Shown here: piece by piece, positions 45,618 to 53,545 of the stretch
Layout of the letters: each line of letters opens with the position of its first letter
Position numbering within the stretch: the first letter of the stretch is position 1
Source: Mesorhizobium sp. Pch-S
Lineage (GTDB): Bacteria > Pseudomonadota > Alphaproteobacteria > Rhizobiales > Rhizobiaceae
Length of the DNA: 64,000 bases
Reading direction: 5' to 3'
Assembly (NCBI RefSeq): GCF_004136315.1
Contig: NZ_CP029562.1
Coordinates: forward strand, 3,105,501-3,169,500
The notes under the pieces: model-generated
What the model was told of the DNA's origin: nothing
Databases searched by the model: none
Seen by the model: only the letters and a program-made list of their open reading frames with translations
Translations under genes and position numbers: made by a program

Positions 45618-46529
45618 TTACAAACCGCTTCGCGAAACCGGGGCGCCATGAGGCGAAATGGATGTTGGGGCAGTGCGCCAGCCGACCCAGCGGCCGGCGA
45701 AGATGTTCCAGGAGCGGCGTGCCATGCCCGGCTTGCCGGCAAATGCGTAGACGACGACACCGGCCAAGGGGCGCAACAACCGCGGCAGATAGTCACCAAA
45801 GCCATAGCCGTGCTTGCGCATGACATAGCCGAGGCCGGTAGAATAAAGTCGCATCCTGGCGACCGCGGCAGGCGTGGTCTGATCGGAGCGATCCTGCGGG
45901 TGGTGGCCGGTAAAAGCCGGATCGTACCATCCTTTTCGTCCGGCGGACAAAAGCCTCAGCACCAGATCCTGGATCTCATAAGCTCCCCACTGCGTACCGG
46001 AGCCAGGGCCAATGGCGACGTCGAAGCCGCCGGCGGCGGCGAAATCAGATCGTTTAACCACCAGCATCCACTCGATCAGTGTCGTCCAGACCGTGGCATG
46101 CTCGATCGGTTTGGCTTCCATAGCAAAATCGCCCATGATTGTTTCACCCAGCGCATTGGTGGCGCGGCCGCTGTAGAAGTCGGCGGGATGATCCTTCCTG
46201 AGGGCGTCCATGCGAGCGAGAAAGTCCTGCGGGTACCAGCAGTCGTCGTCTGGAAACATCAGCCACTGGCCTCGGGCCTGAGCAGCGCCAAGATTGCGCG
46301 CGCGGCAGACACCCTTCCTGTCGGTACGCAGGTGCAGGATGGACATCAGCCCGTCAAAGCCCGCCAGTACCGGGACCAGCCGATCGTCGGCATTTTGATC
46401 GACGATGATCACTTCGAAGTCGCGACGCTTCCCGGCCGCCAGGGAGCGCAGCAGTGCACTCAACTCGTGCGAACGGCCCAGCGTGGCAACGACCATCGAG
46501 GTCTCGATTTCCGGACCGTTCCGGGACAT
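45618..46529 (-). CDS. Family 2 glycosyltransferase
   Basis: A 303-residue GT-A transferase with the GT2 opening MVVATLGRSHELSALLRSL and VIIVDQNADDR, and the metal-binding DxD as MFPDDDCWYPQDFL. The terminal part (RRSWNIFAGRWVGW) resembles membrane-associated transferases that build exopolysaccharide repeats. Donor and acceptor cannot be told. It lies 90 bp upstream of the flippase gene on the same strand. Confidence 0.85.
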   Translation of the reverse strand: MSRNGPEIETSMVVATLGRSHELSALLRSLAAGKRRDFEVIIVDQNADDRLVPVLAGFDGLMSILHLRTDRKGVCRARNLGAAQARGQWLMFPDDDCWYPQDFLARMDALRKDHPADFYSGRATNALGETIMGDFAMEAKPIEHATVWTTLIEWMLVVKRSDFAAAGGFDVAIGPGSGTQWGAYEIQDLVLRLLSAGRKGWYDPAFTGHHPQDRSDQTTPAAVARMRLYSTGLGYVMRKHGYGFGDYLPRLLRPLAGVVVYAFAGKPGMARRSWNIFAGRWVGWRTAPTSISPHGAPVSRSGL

Positions 46530-46633
46530 GCATGCCCTGTCTATGACGAGGTAGCGGGTGCGGGACTACGCCCGCGTCCAAATATCTTGGCTTCGACGCG
46601 TTAAATTGGCGTGAAACCAGCCTGGATCGGGCT

Positions 46634-46984
46634 TTATCGATTTTGCGTTGGAGAGCGACGCAGCAGCCTGCCAACCAGTGTGACCGCGGCGATGCCAATG
46701 AGCCCGGCTGCTGCTTTGACGACCATGTCTTCGATCCGCCCGTGGCGACCAGGATCGATCAACTGAAGCAATTCCAGCACCGCGGCGATGCCCACGACGA
46801 AGCCGGCGGTGCGTATCGTATGCCGCGGGAAGCTCAACGCCAGCGCACTGCCCAGCAGCATGTAAGCCAGGGCTCGCTCCAGATTGGCATCGCCGAGATG
46901 CGGTCTCAATCCGATCGGTGAGAGGGTGGCGAAGACGATCAAAGCCAGAAGGAAGATCGAGGCAAGACGGGAAAGAAGAATCAT
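46634..46984 (-). CDS. VanZ-like membrane protein
   Basis: A 116-residue protein with four predicted helices (residues ~5-24, 35-55, 60-77, 88-106), and the VanZ-like phrases LSPIGLRPHLG and GRHGRIEDMVVKAAAG. VanZ-like proteins occur in polysaccharide clusters with unclear function. It starts the minus-strand group and lies divergent to the co-polymerase gene, 260 bp away. Confidence 0.75.
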   Translation of the reverse strand: MILLSRLASIFLLALIVFATLSPIGLRPHLGDANLERALAYMLLGSALALSFPRHTIRTAGFVVGIAAVLELLQLIDPGRHGRIEDMVVKAAAGLIGIAAVTLVGRLLRRSPTQNR

Positions 46985-47244
46985 CGCGGGTTACTAGTGT
47001 CGGATTCAGGCGGTTTAAAGCACGCTTTTTGTCGCTGCCCAAGGGATGCCGCCGGTCAACAGAATTTTACTGCAGGCTGGAAGCGAGAGGATTCAAACGA
47101 GCAATTTAGCGGTTTGTTAACCATAAATTGGAACATTCGCGATACGCCGATTTGCGCGCGACAGTTCGTTGCGTGAGGCAGAATGGGGGTTAGGTCGTGC
47201 CGCTTGCCCAGGCTCAGGCGTAACGGCTTTTATCTCGGGGCACC

Positions 47245-49266
47245 ATGGACATAGATATCCTTCAACTGCCTGGGGTTCTCAGACGCCGGTGGCCCTATGT
47301 CGTGCTGGCGGTGCTGGTGTCCCTGGCGTTGGCGGTGGCCTTCCTCGCCACCCAGAAGGCCTACTATCGTTCTACCGTCGAAATCCTGCTGGATACCAGC
47401 CGCGACGCTGCAACGGGCGGCGCCGGCTCGAGCGAAGGACAGGTGAGCACGCAGCAGACTCTCGCCAGCCAGATCTACATCCTCCAGTCACGCGAGATAT
47501 TGCGCAAGGTCGTAAGCAAGCTCGATCTAACCAGCGATTCCTATCTTGCCGCTGGCAATGGCGGGCTGTTGCAGTTCTTCGGTGGCGATACGTCGATGCC
47601 GACCGATCGTACGGACGCGGTTGTCGACGCATTGGCGAAGAACCTGACTGTGATTCAGGCCGGAGATTCGTTGGTGCTGTCCGTGACCGTGAAGCATCGC
47701 GACAGCGCAACGGCGGCCAAAATCGCGCAGGAGATAGCGGATATCTATCTGAACAGCTCGGACAATGCGCAGACCGACGCCGAACAGCGCGCCAGCACCG
47801 CACTGCAGCTGCAGGCGGAAACATTGCGGAAACGGCTATCGGATGCCCTGGCCGCGGCCGAAAAATTCCGAAGCGAGAATGGGTTGATTACAGCCGGGCA
47901 ACAGGGCCTGGTGACAGATCAGCAGCTTGCCGGCATCAATCAGCAACTGCTTGCGGCGCGGCAGGCAGCCGAGCAGCAGAAGGCGATCGCGGACCAGGCC
48001 AGCCAGCTCAACATATCCAATGTCGAGACCGGCGCCGTCGCAGAGGCGTTGCAGTCGCCGACGCTCATCGACTTGCGCAGCCGCTATGCGCAGCTGCTGG
48101 ACAAACAGGCGGAAGTCGCCACCAGCCTCGGTGCGGAGCACCCGCAAATGCGGGCCGTACGTTCGCAGATCGCCGCCATGCGCATCTCGATCGAAAACGA
48201 ACTCGAGCGTATCCGCAAGACGGCGCAATCCAATGCCGATCGCGCGCGCGCCAATCTCAACTCCTTGCAGACGCGCTTCGACGCCCTGGCCGAGATGAGC
48301 AGCGAGAAGGGCGATGTCCGGATCAAGCTGGCGCAACTCGAGAATGAGGCAGCCTCGATCAATTCCGTCTATCAGTCCTTCCTGACCCGCTCGGAGGATC
48401 TGGTCAGTCGACAGAACATCGGCAAGGGCGCTTCGCGGATCATTTCACCGGCCATCGCATCGACGAAGCCGGTGCAGGCGCCGAAGAGCCTGGTGCTCAT
48501 TGCAGCGCTGCTGTTCGGTACTGCAGCAGGATCGGTGCTCGCGGTGTTGCGCGATGCGATCAGTGGCGCCGTCCGTTCGGAACGGGAATTGGTGGCAACG
48601 ACCGGTGCTCCGGTGCTGCGCACGGTCACGCGCCTTACGGACAGCGGCAGGATCGGTTGGCGTCAGCGATTGAGCCAGATATTCCAGCTGCGACGCGCGA
48701 GCGATCCGCCTGCCGAGATGAAGGGTCAGCAGATACCGGAAACGGGGCTCGCCAGGATCAACAATCTGACAGGGCTGCGACGCTCCGATGGACTGCCTAC
48801 TGTCGTCGTCGTTGCTGCAGCCGATCCGACCGCAGTCAGCGAACACGTGGCCCCAGGGATTGCCCGCCAACTGCACAACCTGGGAGAGGAGGTCTATTTC
48901 TTCCATGGTGCACTCCGCACCGAAGCGAAGGCAAGGCCAACGGGGCACGGCGCGGATCATCATCCGCTGAAAGACGTGCTGGAATATGAGCACATCAGCG
49001 ACGACCCGACGCGTTCGCCCGCATTGCTTTCATTGGCTGCAGAGCTTGAGCGCGTCTCCGGCGCGGCGCCTCCTTTCTTTGTGGTCGATGCTTGCGGCAC
49101 CGAGGCACAGGAGCTGCTGCCAGTCCTGCTCAAATTTGCCGACGGCATCATCCTGCAGTCCGAAATCGGCTCAACCCACAAGAACGAACTGGCCCTGCTG
49201 ATCAGCGAGATCGAGCCGTGGCGCGAGAAACTGGTTGGCAACATCGTCGTCGGGAGAGCGGCGTGA
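47245..49266 (+). CDS. Wzz/GumC-type chain-length co-polymerase with degenerate kinase domain
   Basis: A 673-residue protein. N-terminal Wzz domain with helix WPYVVLAVLVSLALAVAFLA (residues ~16-35), a long periplasmic coiled coil (residues ~170-390), second helix ~413-435, then a cytoplasmic domain like a BY-kinase. In that domain the Walker A site is absent (VVVAAADPTAVSEHVA, no GKS/T), and no C-terminal Tyr cluster is seen, so kinase activity is unlikely. It probably sets polymer length with the polymerase gene that follows. In the gap before it (46985-47244) I see only GTTAACCATAAATTGG-like AT-rich sequence. Confidence 0.8.
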   Translation: MDIDILQLPGVLRRRWPYVVLAVLVSLALAVAFLATQKAYYRSTVEILLDTSRDAATGGAGSSEGQVSTQQTLASQIYILQSREILRKVVSKLDLTSDSYLAAGNGGLLQFFGGDTSMPTDRTDAVVDALAKNLTVIQAGDSLVLSVTVKHRDSATAAKIAQEIADIYLNSSDNAQTDAEQRASTALQLQAETLRKRLSDALAAAEKFRSENGLITAGQQGLVTDQQLAGINQQLLAARQAAEQQKAIADQASQLNISNVETGAVAEALQSPTLIDLRSRYAQLLDKQAEVATSLGAEHPQMRAVRSQIAAMRISIENELERIRKTAQSNADRARANLNSLQTRFDALAEMSSEKGDVRIKLAQLENEAASINSVYQSFLTRSEDLVSRQNIGKGASRIISPAIASTKPVQAPKSLVLIAALLFGTAAGSVLAVLRDAISGAVRSERELVATTGAPVLRTVTRLTDSGRIGWRQRLSQIFQLRRASDPPAEMKGQQIPETGLARINNLTGLRRSDGLPTVVVVAAADPTAVSEHVAPGIARQLHNLGEEVYFFHGALRTEAKARPTGHGADHHPLKDVLEYEHISDDPTRSPALLSLAAELERVSGAAPPFFVVDACGTEAQELLPVLLKFADGIILQSEIGSTHKNELALLISEIEPWREKLVGNIVVGRAA

Positions 49267-49282
49267 GCATCGGGGCGAGATC

Positions 49283-50581
49283 GTGACTGCAGTTTCCGCC
49301 GCCGCCCAAGGCTTCAACCGCTCCCGGTCGATCACAGCAGGATCGGTCGATGACACGATACCCGGGCTGATAAGGTTCCTGGCAATCGCTGCGCTTATCG
49401 CGGCGCTGGTGTTCAACTTCTTCCTCTGTTTTGTGAACACCAAGCTGATGGGCATTGCCGACGGCTATGTGATCCTGTCGGAGATGGTTATTGTCGGTAC
49501 CGCCTTTGTCGTCGCATTGACCCGGCGCGCCCCAATCTACCTGCTGCTGGCAGCCTTCATCAGCTACATGCTGTTCATCTTCGCCCTGCGGGGCGGTGAA
49601 CTCAATCTGAAATCCGTGCGCGACATCCTGATCCCGATCGCCTTCTATTTCGCCGGCATGCGCCTGCGCGATCCGAAACTGGGCGACAACCTTGTGCTGG
49701 TCTCGGGGGTTATCGTGGTCGCTGCCGGCCTTTTCGAATATCTCGCTGTCGATACCTACGTCTCCTACTTCAACATCGTCGGCTACTACATTGCCCGCGG
49801 TACGATAACGGCCGACCAGCTTTTCGGTGTGAAGGAAGGTCTGTTCGTCTCCGGCATGCGACCTGAGCCGCGTACCATCCTGCCTTTCCTCGGCCAGCAT
49901 CGCGTTTCGTCGGTGTTCCTCGAGCCGGTGTCGATGGGCAACTTCGCGGTCATGATCTATGCCTGGGCACTCTATCGTGGCCGTGCCTTCAAGGGTTTCT
50001 GGCTGGCGTTGATCATGGCGCTCGTGGTGATCGCGCTGGCCGATGCCCGTTTCGGTCTCTACACCTGCGTGCTGATTACCGTGTTCTATCCATTCTACAA
50101 TCTCCTGCCGCGGCTTGCCTGGGCTGTCCTCCCCTTCCTGCTGTTGGCGGTTCTGGCGGCCTATGGCATCGCAAGCGGCACCGACGGTGGTGCAAACGAT
50201 CTGGTGGGCCGCTTCATGGTGACAGCCCATATCCTGACGCAGTTGTCGCCGGCGGTGGTGCTCGGCTCGGAACAGACCTCGCAGTTCACGGCGGATTCCG
50301 GTCTGGCCTACTCACTCACTGCCTTCGGAATCTTCGGCTTCGTGGTGCTTTGGGCAATCCTGGTGTTTGCACCGGCGGCCGAAGCGCGTGCCTGGCGATT
50401 CCATTGCATGGTGATGGTCTATCTGCTGCTGCTGATGCAGATCAGTGACTCGCTCTACTCGATCAAAACCGCGGCGCTGCTGTGGTTCCTGCTCGGAACG
50501 TCGAATGCCTGCAAGTCGTTCTTCGCGGACGAAACCTCGGCCAGGCCGACTGTGAAGCGACAACCAATGGCCGCGCGATAG
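49283..50581 (+). CDS. O-antigen ligase/EPS polymerase-like membrane protein (Wzy)
   Basis: About 432 residues with ~11 hydrophobic helices and a large loop with VSGMRPEPRTILPFLGQH and RVSSVFLEPVSMGNFAVM; late helices include DSGLAYSLTAFGIFGF. These resemble Wzy-type polymerases or O-antigen ligases, and it follows a Wzz-type gene by 16 bp. The GTG at 49283 has GGGGCGAGATC upstream; a TTG at 49235 overlapping the co-polymerase gene is a weaker option. It converges with the GH5 gene (gap 9 bp). Confidence 0.75.
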   Translation: MTAVSAAAQGFNRSRSITAGSVDDTIPGLIRFLAIAALIAALVFNFFLCFVNTKLMGIADGYVILSEMVIVGTAFVVALTRRAPIYLLLAAFISYMLFIFALRGGELNLKSVRDILIPIAFYFAGMRLRDPKLGDNLVLVSGVIVVAAGLFEYLAVDTYVSYFNIVGYYIARGTITADQLFGVKEGLFVSGMRPEPRTILPFLGQHRVSSVFLEPVSMGNFAVMIYAWALYRGRAFKGFWLALIMALVVIALADARFGLYTCVLITVFYPFYNLLPRLAWAVLPFLLLAVLAAYGIASGTDGGANDLVGRFMVTAHILTQLSPAVVLGSEQTSQFTADSGLAYSLTAFGIFGFVVLWAILVFAPAAEARAWRFHCMVMVYLLLLMQISDSLYSIKTAALLWFLLGTSNACKSFFADETSARPTVKRQPMAAR

Positions 50582-50590
50582 GATTTCCTG

Positions 50591-51649
50591 TCAGCGTTTC
50601 TTTTCAAGCGCCGGGCAAGAACCCTTCGCAGCCGGGATCACTCCTGCCGCCTCCAGGGCCCGCAGCTGCGGACGATCGCCTGCCTTGGTCGGCTGGATGT
50701 TGAGGTCCTCGCTTTCCGGCCACCAGTCGCCACCCGCCCAGTAGGTCCAGCCTGTCCATGTGTCCGGATTCTTGCCAACGAAATCGGCCATGGCAGTGAT
50801 GCCGTCCATGCAGGCCTTGTTGGCGGCGCCGCCAAACTCGCCGAGGAAACCGCGCTTGCCGTTCTTCTGCAGCCATCCGGTGACATCCTTGAGCGCCGTC
50901 AAAGCATCAGCTGCCCGCGAGCACGTTTCGTTCGTACCGGAGAAGTCGCTGTCGAGATACTGGTGGACTTCGTAGGCGTAGTTGTTTGCGGTATCTTCGA
51001 TACCCAGCATGACCGCGCCATTGGCCCGCTCCGGGTCATCACTCAGCCAGCTGTGCGCGCCGGTCCAATTGGTGCCCGGCACCAGGATCAGGTTGTCGGC
51101 ACGGGCCTGGCGTATGGCGGAAATGGCGGCGTTGGCAGCCGAAAGCCATTGCGTGGCAGCGACATCATATGGCTCGTTCATCAGGCCGAACTGCACGGCC
51201 GGATCGTTGCGGTATTCGCTGGCAAGGCGCTTCCACAAATCCGCGAAGGCGGCATTGGGCACGGCTTCCGAGCCGATCAGCTGGCCGCGATAGCGGGCGT
51301 AGTTGTGGACGTCGAGAATGACGGTCAGGCCGGCGCCCTTGAGCCTCGCGATCGCATCGGTGAGACGTGTGTGTTCGGCCTTGTCGAAGGCTTTGCCGAG
51401 GTGTGGCTGCAGATGTTCCCATCGGAAGGGCAGGCGCACGGCGTTGAAGCCCTTGCCGGCGAAATAGCTGATCGTGGCGTCGCTCGGGTAGATGTAGTCC
51501 TTGCCGTAGACGCCATCGGCATCCCCGAATTCGGCGCCGGCCAGGTTGATGCCTCTGAGGCAGCCGGCCGAGGCCGCATTCGATGCCAGGATCGTGGATG
51601 CAACCAGGGTGGCCACGGTTTTCCAGGAGCGGGAGCAGGAGCGAGCCAT
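50591..51649 (-). CDS. Secreted GH5 cellulase/endoglucanase-like protein
   Basis: A 352-residue protein with signal peptide (TLVASTILASNAASA, cleavage near residue 28) and a GH5 TIM barrel: FRWEHLQPHLGKAF, DVHNYARYRG, acid/base Glu in FGLMNEPYD, VPGTNWTGAHSW, YAYEVHQYLDSD and nucleophile Glu in GFLGEFGGA. It would cleave beta-1,4-glucan, perhaps trimming the polysaccharide made by this cluster. It follows the GT4 gene by 9 bp on the same strand. Confidence 0.88.
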   Translation of the reverse strand: MARSCSRSWKTVATLVASTILASNAASAGCLRGINLAGAEFGDADGVYGKDYIYPSDATISYFAGKGFNAVRLPFRWEHLQPHLGKAFDKAEHTRLTDAIARLKGAGLTVILDVHNYARYRGQLIGSEAVPNAAFADLWKRLASEYRNDPAVQFGLMNEPYDVAATQWLSAANAAISAIRQARADNLILVPGTNWTGAHSWLSDDPERANGAVMLGIEDTANNYAYEVHQYLDSDFSGTNETCSRAADALTALKDVTGWLQKNGKRGFLGEFGGAANKACMDGITAMADFVGKNPDTWTGWTYWAGGDWWPESEDLNIQPTKAGDRPQLRALEAAGVIPAAKGSCPALEKKR

Positions 51650-51658
51650 GTGGATGTC

Positions 51659-52855
51659 TTATCCTGCTTCCGGTGCGACCGCCATGGACGCAACTGGTGC
51701 GCGTGCCCCCAGGACCTCGCGATAGACGGCGAGGTAGCGTTCGGAAACGCGGTCCCAGGAGTAGCCGCCAGCTGCTTGCATGGCAGCGGTGCGGTAGGCC
51801 GCCGTGTCCCTTGCGAGTGTGTCGAATGCAGCTTCCACCCTTACGGCGGTGGCATCGCTGTCCGCGAAATCGCTTATGCAGATTTCGGCATGCTGCGAAG
51901 CCAGATCGCTATAGGCGGTGTTGGTGTTGAGCAACGGCATCAGTCCGGCGCTCAGAGCCTCGACGGCAACAAGGCCGAAGCCCTCATAGTCCGAAGCCGA
52001 AGCGAAGAGCGAGCAGTTGCCGAGTATGCCGCGGATTTCTTCGTTGGAAAGGCCGATATGCATGGTGACATGGCGGCCAAGGTTGCGTGCGGCGACCATG
52101 CTTTCGACGTCAGCCACGCTCTGATCGCCTGGCACGCCGACGATATCGAGATGCCAATCTTCGGATCTTGAAACCAGCGCCCGAATGGCATCGAGCAGAT
52201 TGTCCAGCCGTTTGTTGATCGAAAACCGGCCAAGCGTGACGATACGGCGCATCGCCCGACGTGAACCCGCATCGGCGAATTTTCGTGTGTCGACACCGTT
52301 GTCGATCTGAATGACACGATTGCCGGCAATGGCCTGGAACGTTCGCGTATCCTGGGCGCTGCAGCCGATCAAGCGGCGATAGGCAAGCGCGGAGAGCCGC
52401 GTCGCGGTGTTGAACCACACGGTTTTCAAGCCAGCGTATTTTTCGGTGTGGAAGAAGCCGCCATGGGTGGTGGCAATCATCGGCTTGCCGTGAAGGAGAC
52501 GTGTCCAGGCCAGTGCGTCGAAGAAGAAATCGATAGCGTGCACGTGAACGATATCGGCGTCGCCGATATGCCGGAAAACCTGGGCGGCCAGCGGGTAACG
52601 CGGGCTGCCGGAGAACGGAATCCGCACCACCTCGACTCCGTTGATGATTTGCCTGGGCGGCAAGGTCTCGTGAAGTGCGGTAAACCGCCGGTCGAGCGTC
52701 ACGACGCGAACCCTGTAGCCCTGTTTCAGCAACTGGTCGGCGAGATTGGCGACGACTTCCTCGAGCCCGCCCCTGTTGGGCAGATATTGTCGCACCACCT
52801 GCACAGCGAGCGGCGCGCCAGGGTCAAAAGTGAGCTTGTCGGCTGTCAAAGACAT
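51659..52855 (-). CDS. Family 4 glycosyltransferase
   Basis: A 398-residue GT-B transferase: N-terminal RQYLPNRGGLEEVVANLADQ, ATTHGGFFHTEKYAG and DNGVDTRKF hinge, C-terminal LGRFSINKRLDNLLDA and the Glu-rich EGFGLVAVEALSAG donor site. Retaining transfer to a lipid-linked sugar is likely. It and GH5 form a minus-strand pair that converges with the co-polymerase/polymerase pair. The 52856-53000 gap shows no feature. Confidence 0.88.
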   Translation of the reverse strand: MSLTADKLTFDPGAPLAVQVVRQYLPNRGGLEEVVANLADQLLKQGYRVRVVTLDRRFTALHETLPPRQIINGVEVVRIPFSGSPRYPLAAQVFRHIGDADIVHVHAIDFFFDALAWTRLLHGKPMIATTHGGFFHTEKYAGLKTVWFNTATRLSALAYRRLIGCSAQDTRTFQAIAGNRVIQIDNGVDTRKFADAGSRRAMRRIVTLGRFSINKRLDNLLDAIRALVSRSEDWHLDIVGVPGDQSVADVESMVAARNLGRHVTMHIGLSNEEIRGILGNCSLFASASDYEGFGLVAVEALSAGLMPLLNTNTAYSDLASQHAEICISDFADSDATAVRVEAAFDTLARDTAAYRTAAMQAAGGYSWDRVSERYLAVYREVLGARAPVASMAVAPEAG

Positions 52856-53000
52856 AAAGTTCTCAAGCTGCGGCGGCAGGCCTTGGCATAACGGATATCA
52901 CAAGGGGCGGTGAGAGGCTAAGGCCGGGATGATCGAAGCAAATGCGACAGCTGCGAAATTCACCGCGGAAGACGGCGAGCCTACGCCGATACACCACCGC

Positions 53001-53384
53001 CTATTTGCAAGTCACATGCACTCGGCCGTCAGACTGTCTTGCTTCACCGCAGGCAATTGGCGCAGACGCCTGGGAAGCTGGGGGCTGACCATTCAGCCGT
53101 GGGGCGGATGCCGTCCGGGCAGGCCGACGCTTGCGCTGAACTGCTGGTCTTTGCGGCGCAAGCGGTTCTGCCGTCGGGCCGACCGGGAAGACTTCGGTGC
53201 CGCTTTCGACGGGTGGGGTCTGCACGGAGGGGGCGTCGTGCAGCCAGGCACGACGCATGTCCATGGATGGGGGAATAACGACGGTTCCGTCATCGGTGCG
53301 CGCACAGCCGCCCGCCGCCATGGGCAGGCAGACGATCATCACCAGAGCATAGGGCCGCATCCGCATCATTTCGAGGATATCCAT
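53001..53384 (-). CDS. Small putative lipoprotein
   Basis: A 127-residue protein with a hydrophobic start (PYALVMIVCLPMAAGGC) where Cys at ~27 could be lipidated (non-canonical lipobox AGGC). The rest is Pro- and Arg-rich and probably disordered, ending with a CGEARQSDGRVHVTCK cysteine pair. Unknown function. The first Met was taken; MRMRPY a few codons later is possible. Confidence 0.55.
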   Translation of the reverse strand: MDILEMMRMRPYALVMIVCLPMAAGGCARTDDGTVVIPPSMDMRRAWLHDAPSVQTPPVESGTEVFPVGPTAEPLAPQRPAVQRKRRPARTASAPRLNGQPPASQASAPIACGEARQSDGRVHVTCK

Positions 53385-53462
53385 TACTCATATGGCGCAT
53401 CCCCCGCAACCGCCTATCGGACAGAACAGGCTGGCACCTGGGTCGGTTCCGATTTGTTAAGG

Positions 53463-53477
53463 TTAATCGCCCATTAA
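53463..53477. promoter_or_regulatory. CtrA-type box upstream of hybrid kinase
   Basis: TTAA-tcgccca-TTAA is a perfect TTAA-N7-TTAA site, 69 bp before the hybrid kinase ATG at 53546. CtrA is the essential cell-cycle regulator of alphaproteobacteria. A neighbouring GTTAAGG adds half-site character. Confidence 0.6.
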
Positions 53478-53545
53478 ACCTTCTCGGGCAGATTTGGCCG
53501 CCGGCTTGGGGAAGGCGGTGAGGCTTTTTGGGCGAGGGGGTGGCT

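Noticed and set aside
47118..47135. CtrA box before the co-polymerase gene
   Set aside because: TTAA-ccataaa-TTGG has only the first half; the second half does not match.
52929..53477. Plus-strand open frame opposite the small lipoprotein
   Set aside because: No ribosome site or domain; the minus-strand frame has a signal sequence and proper composition.
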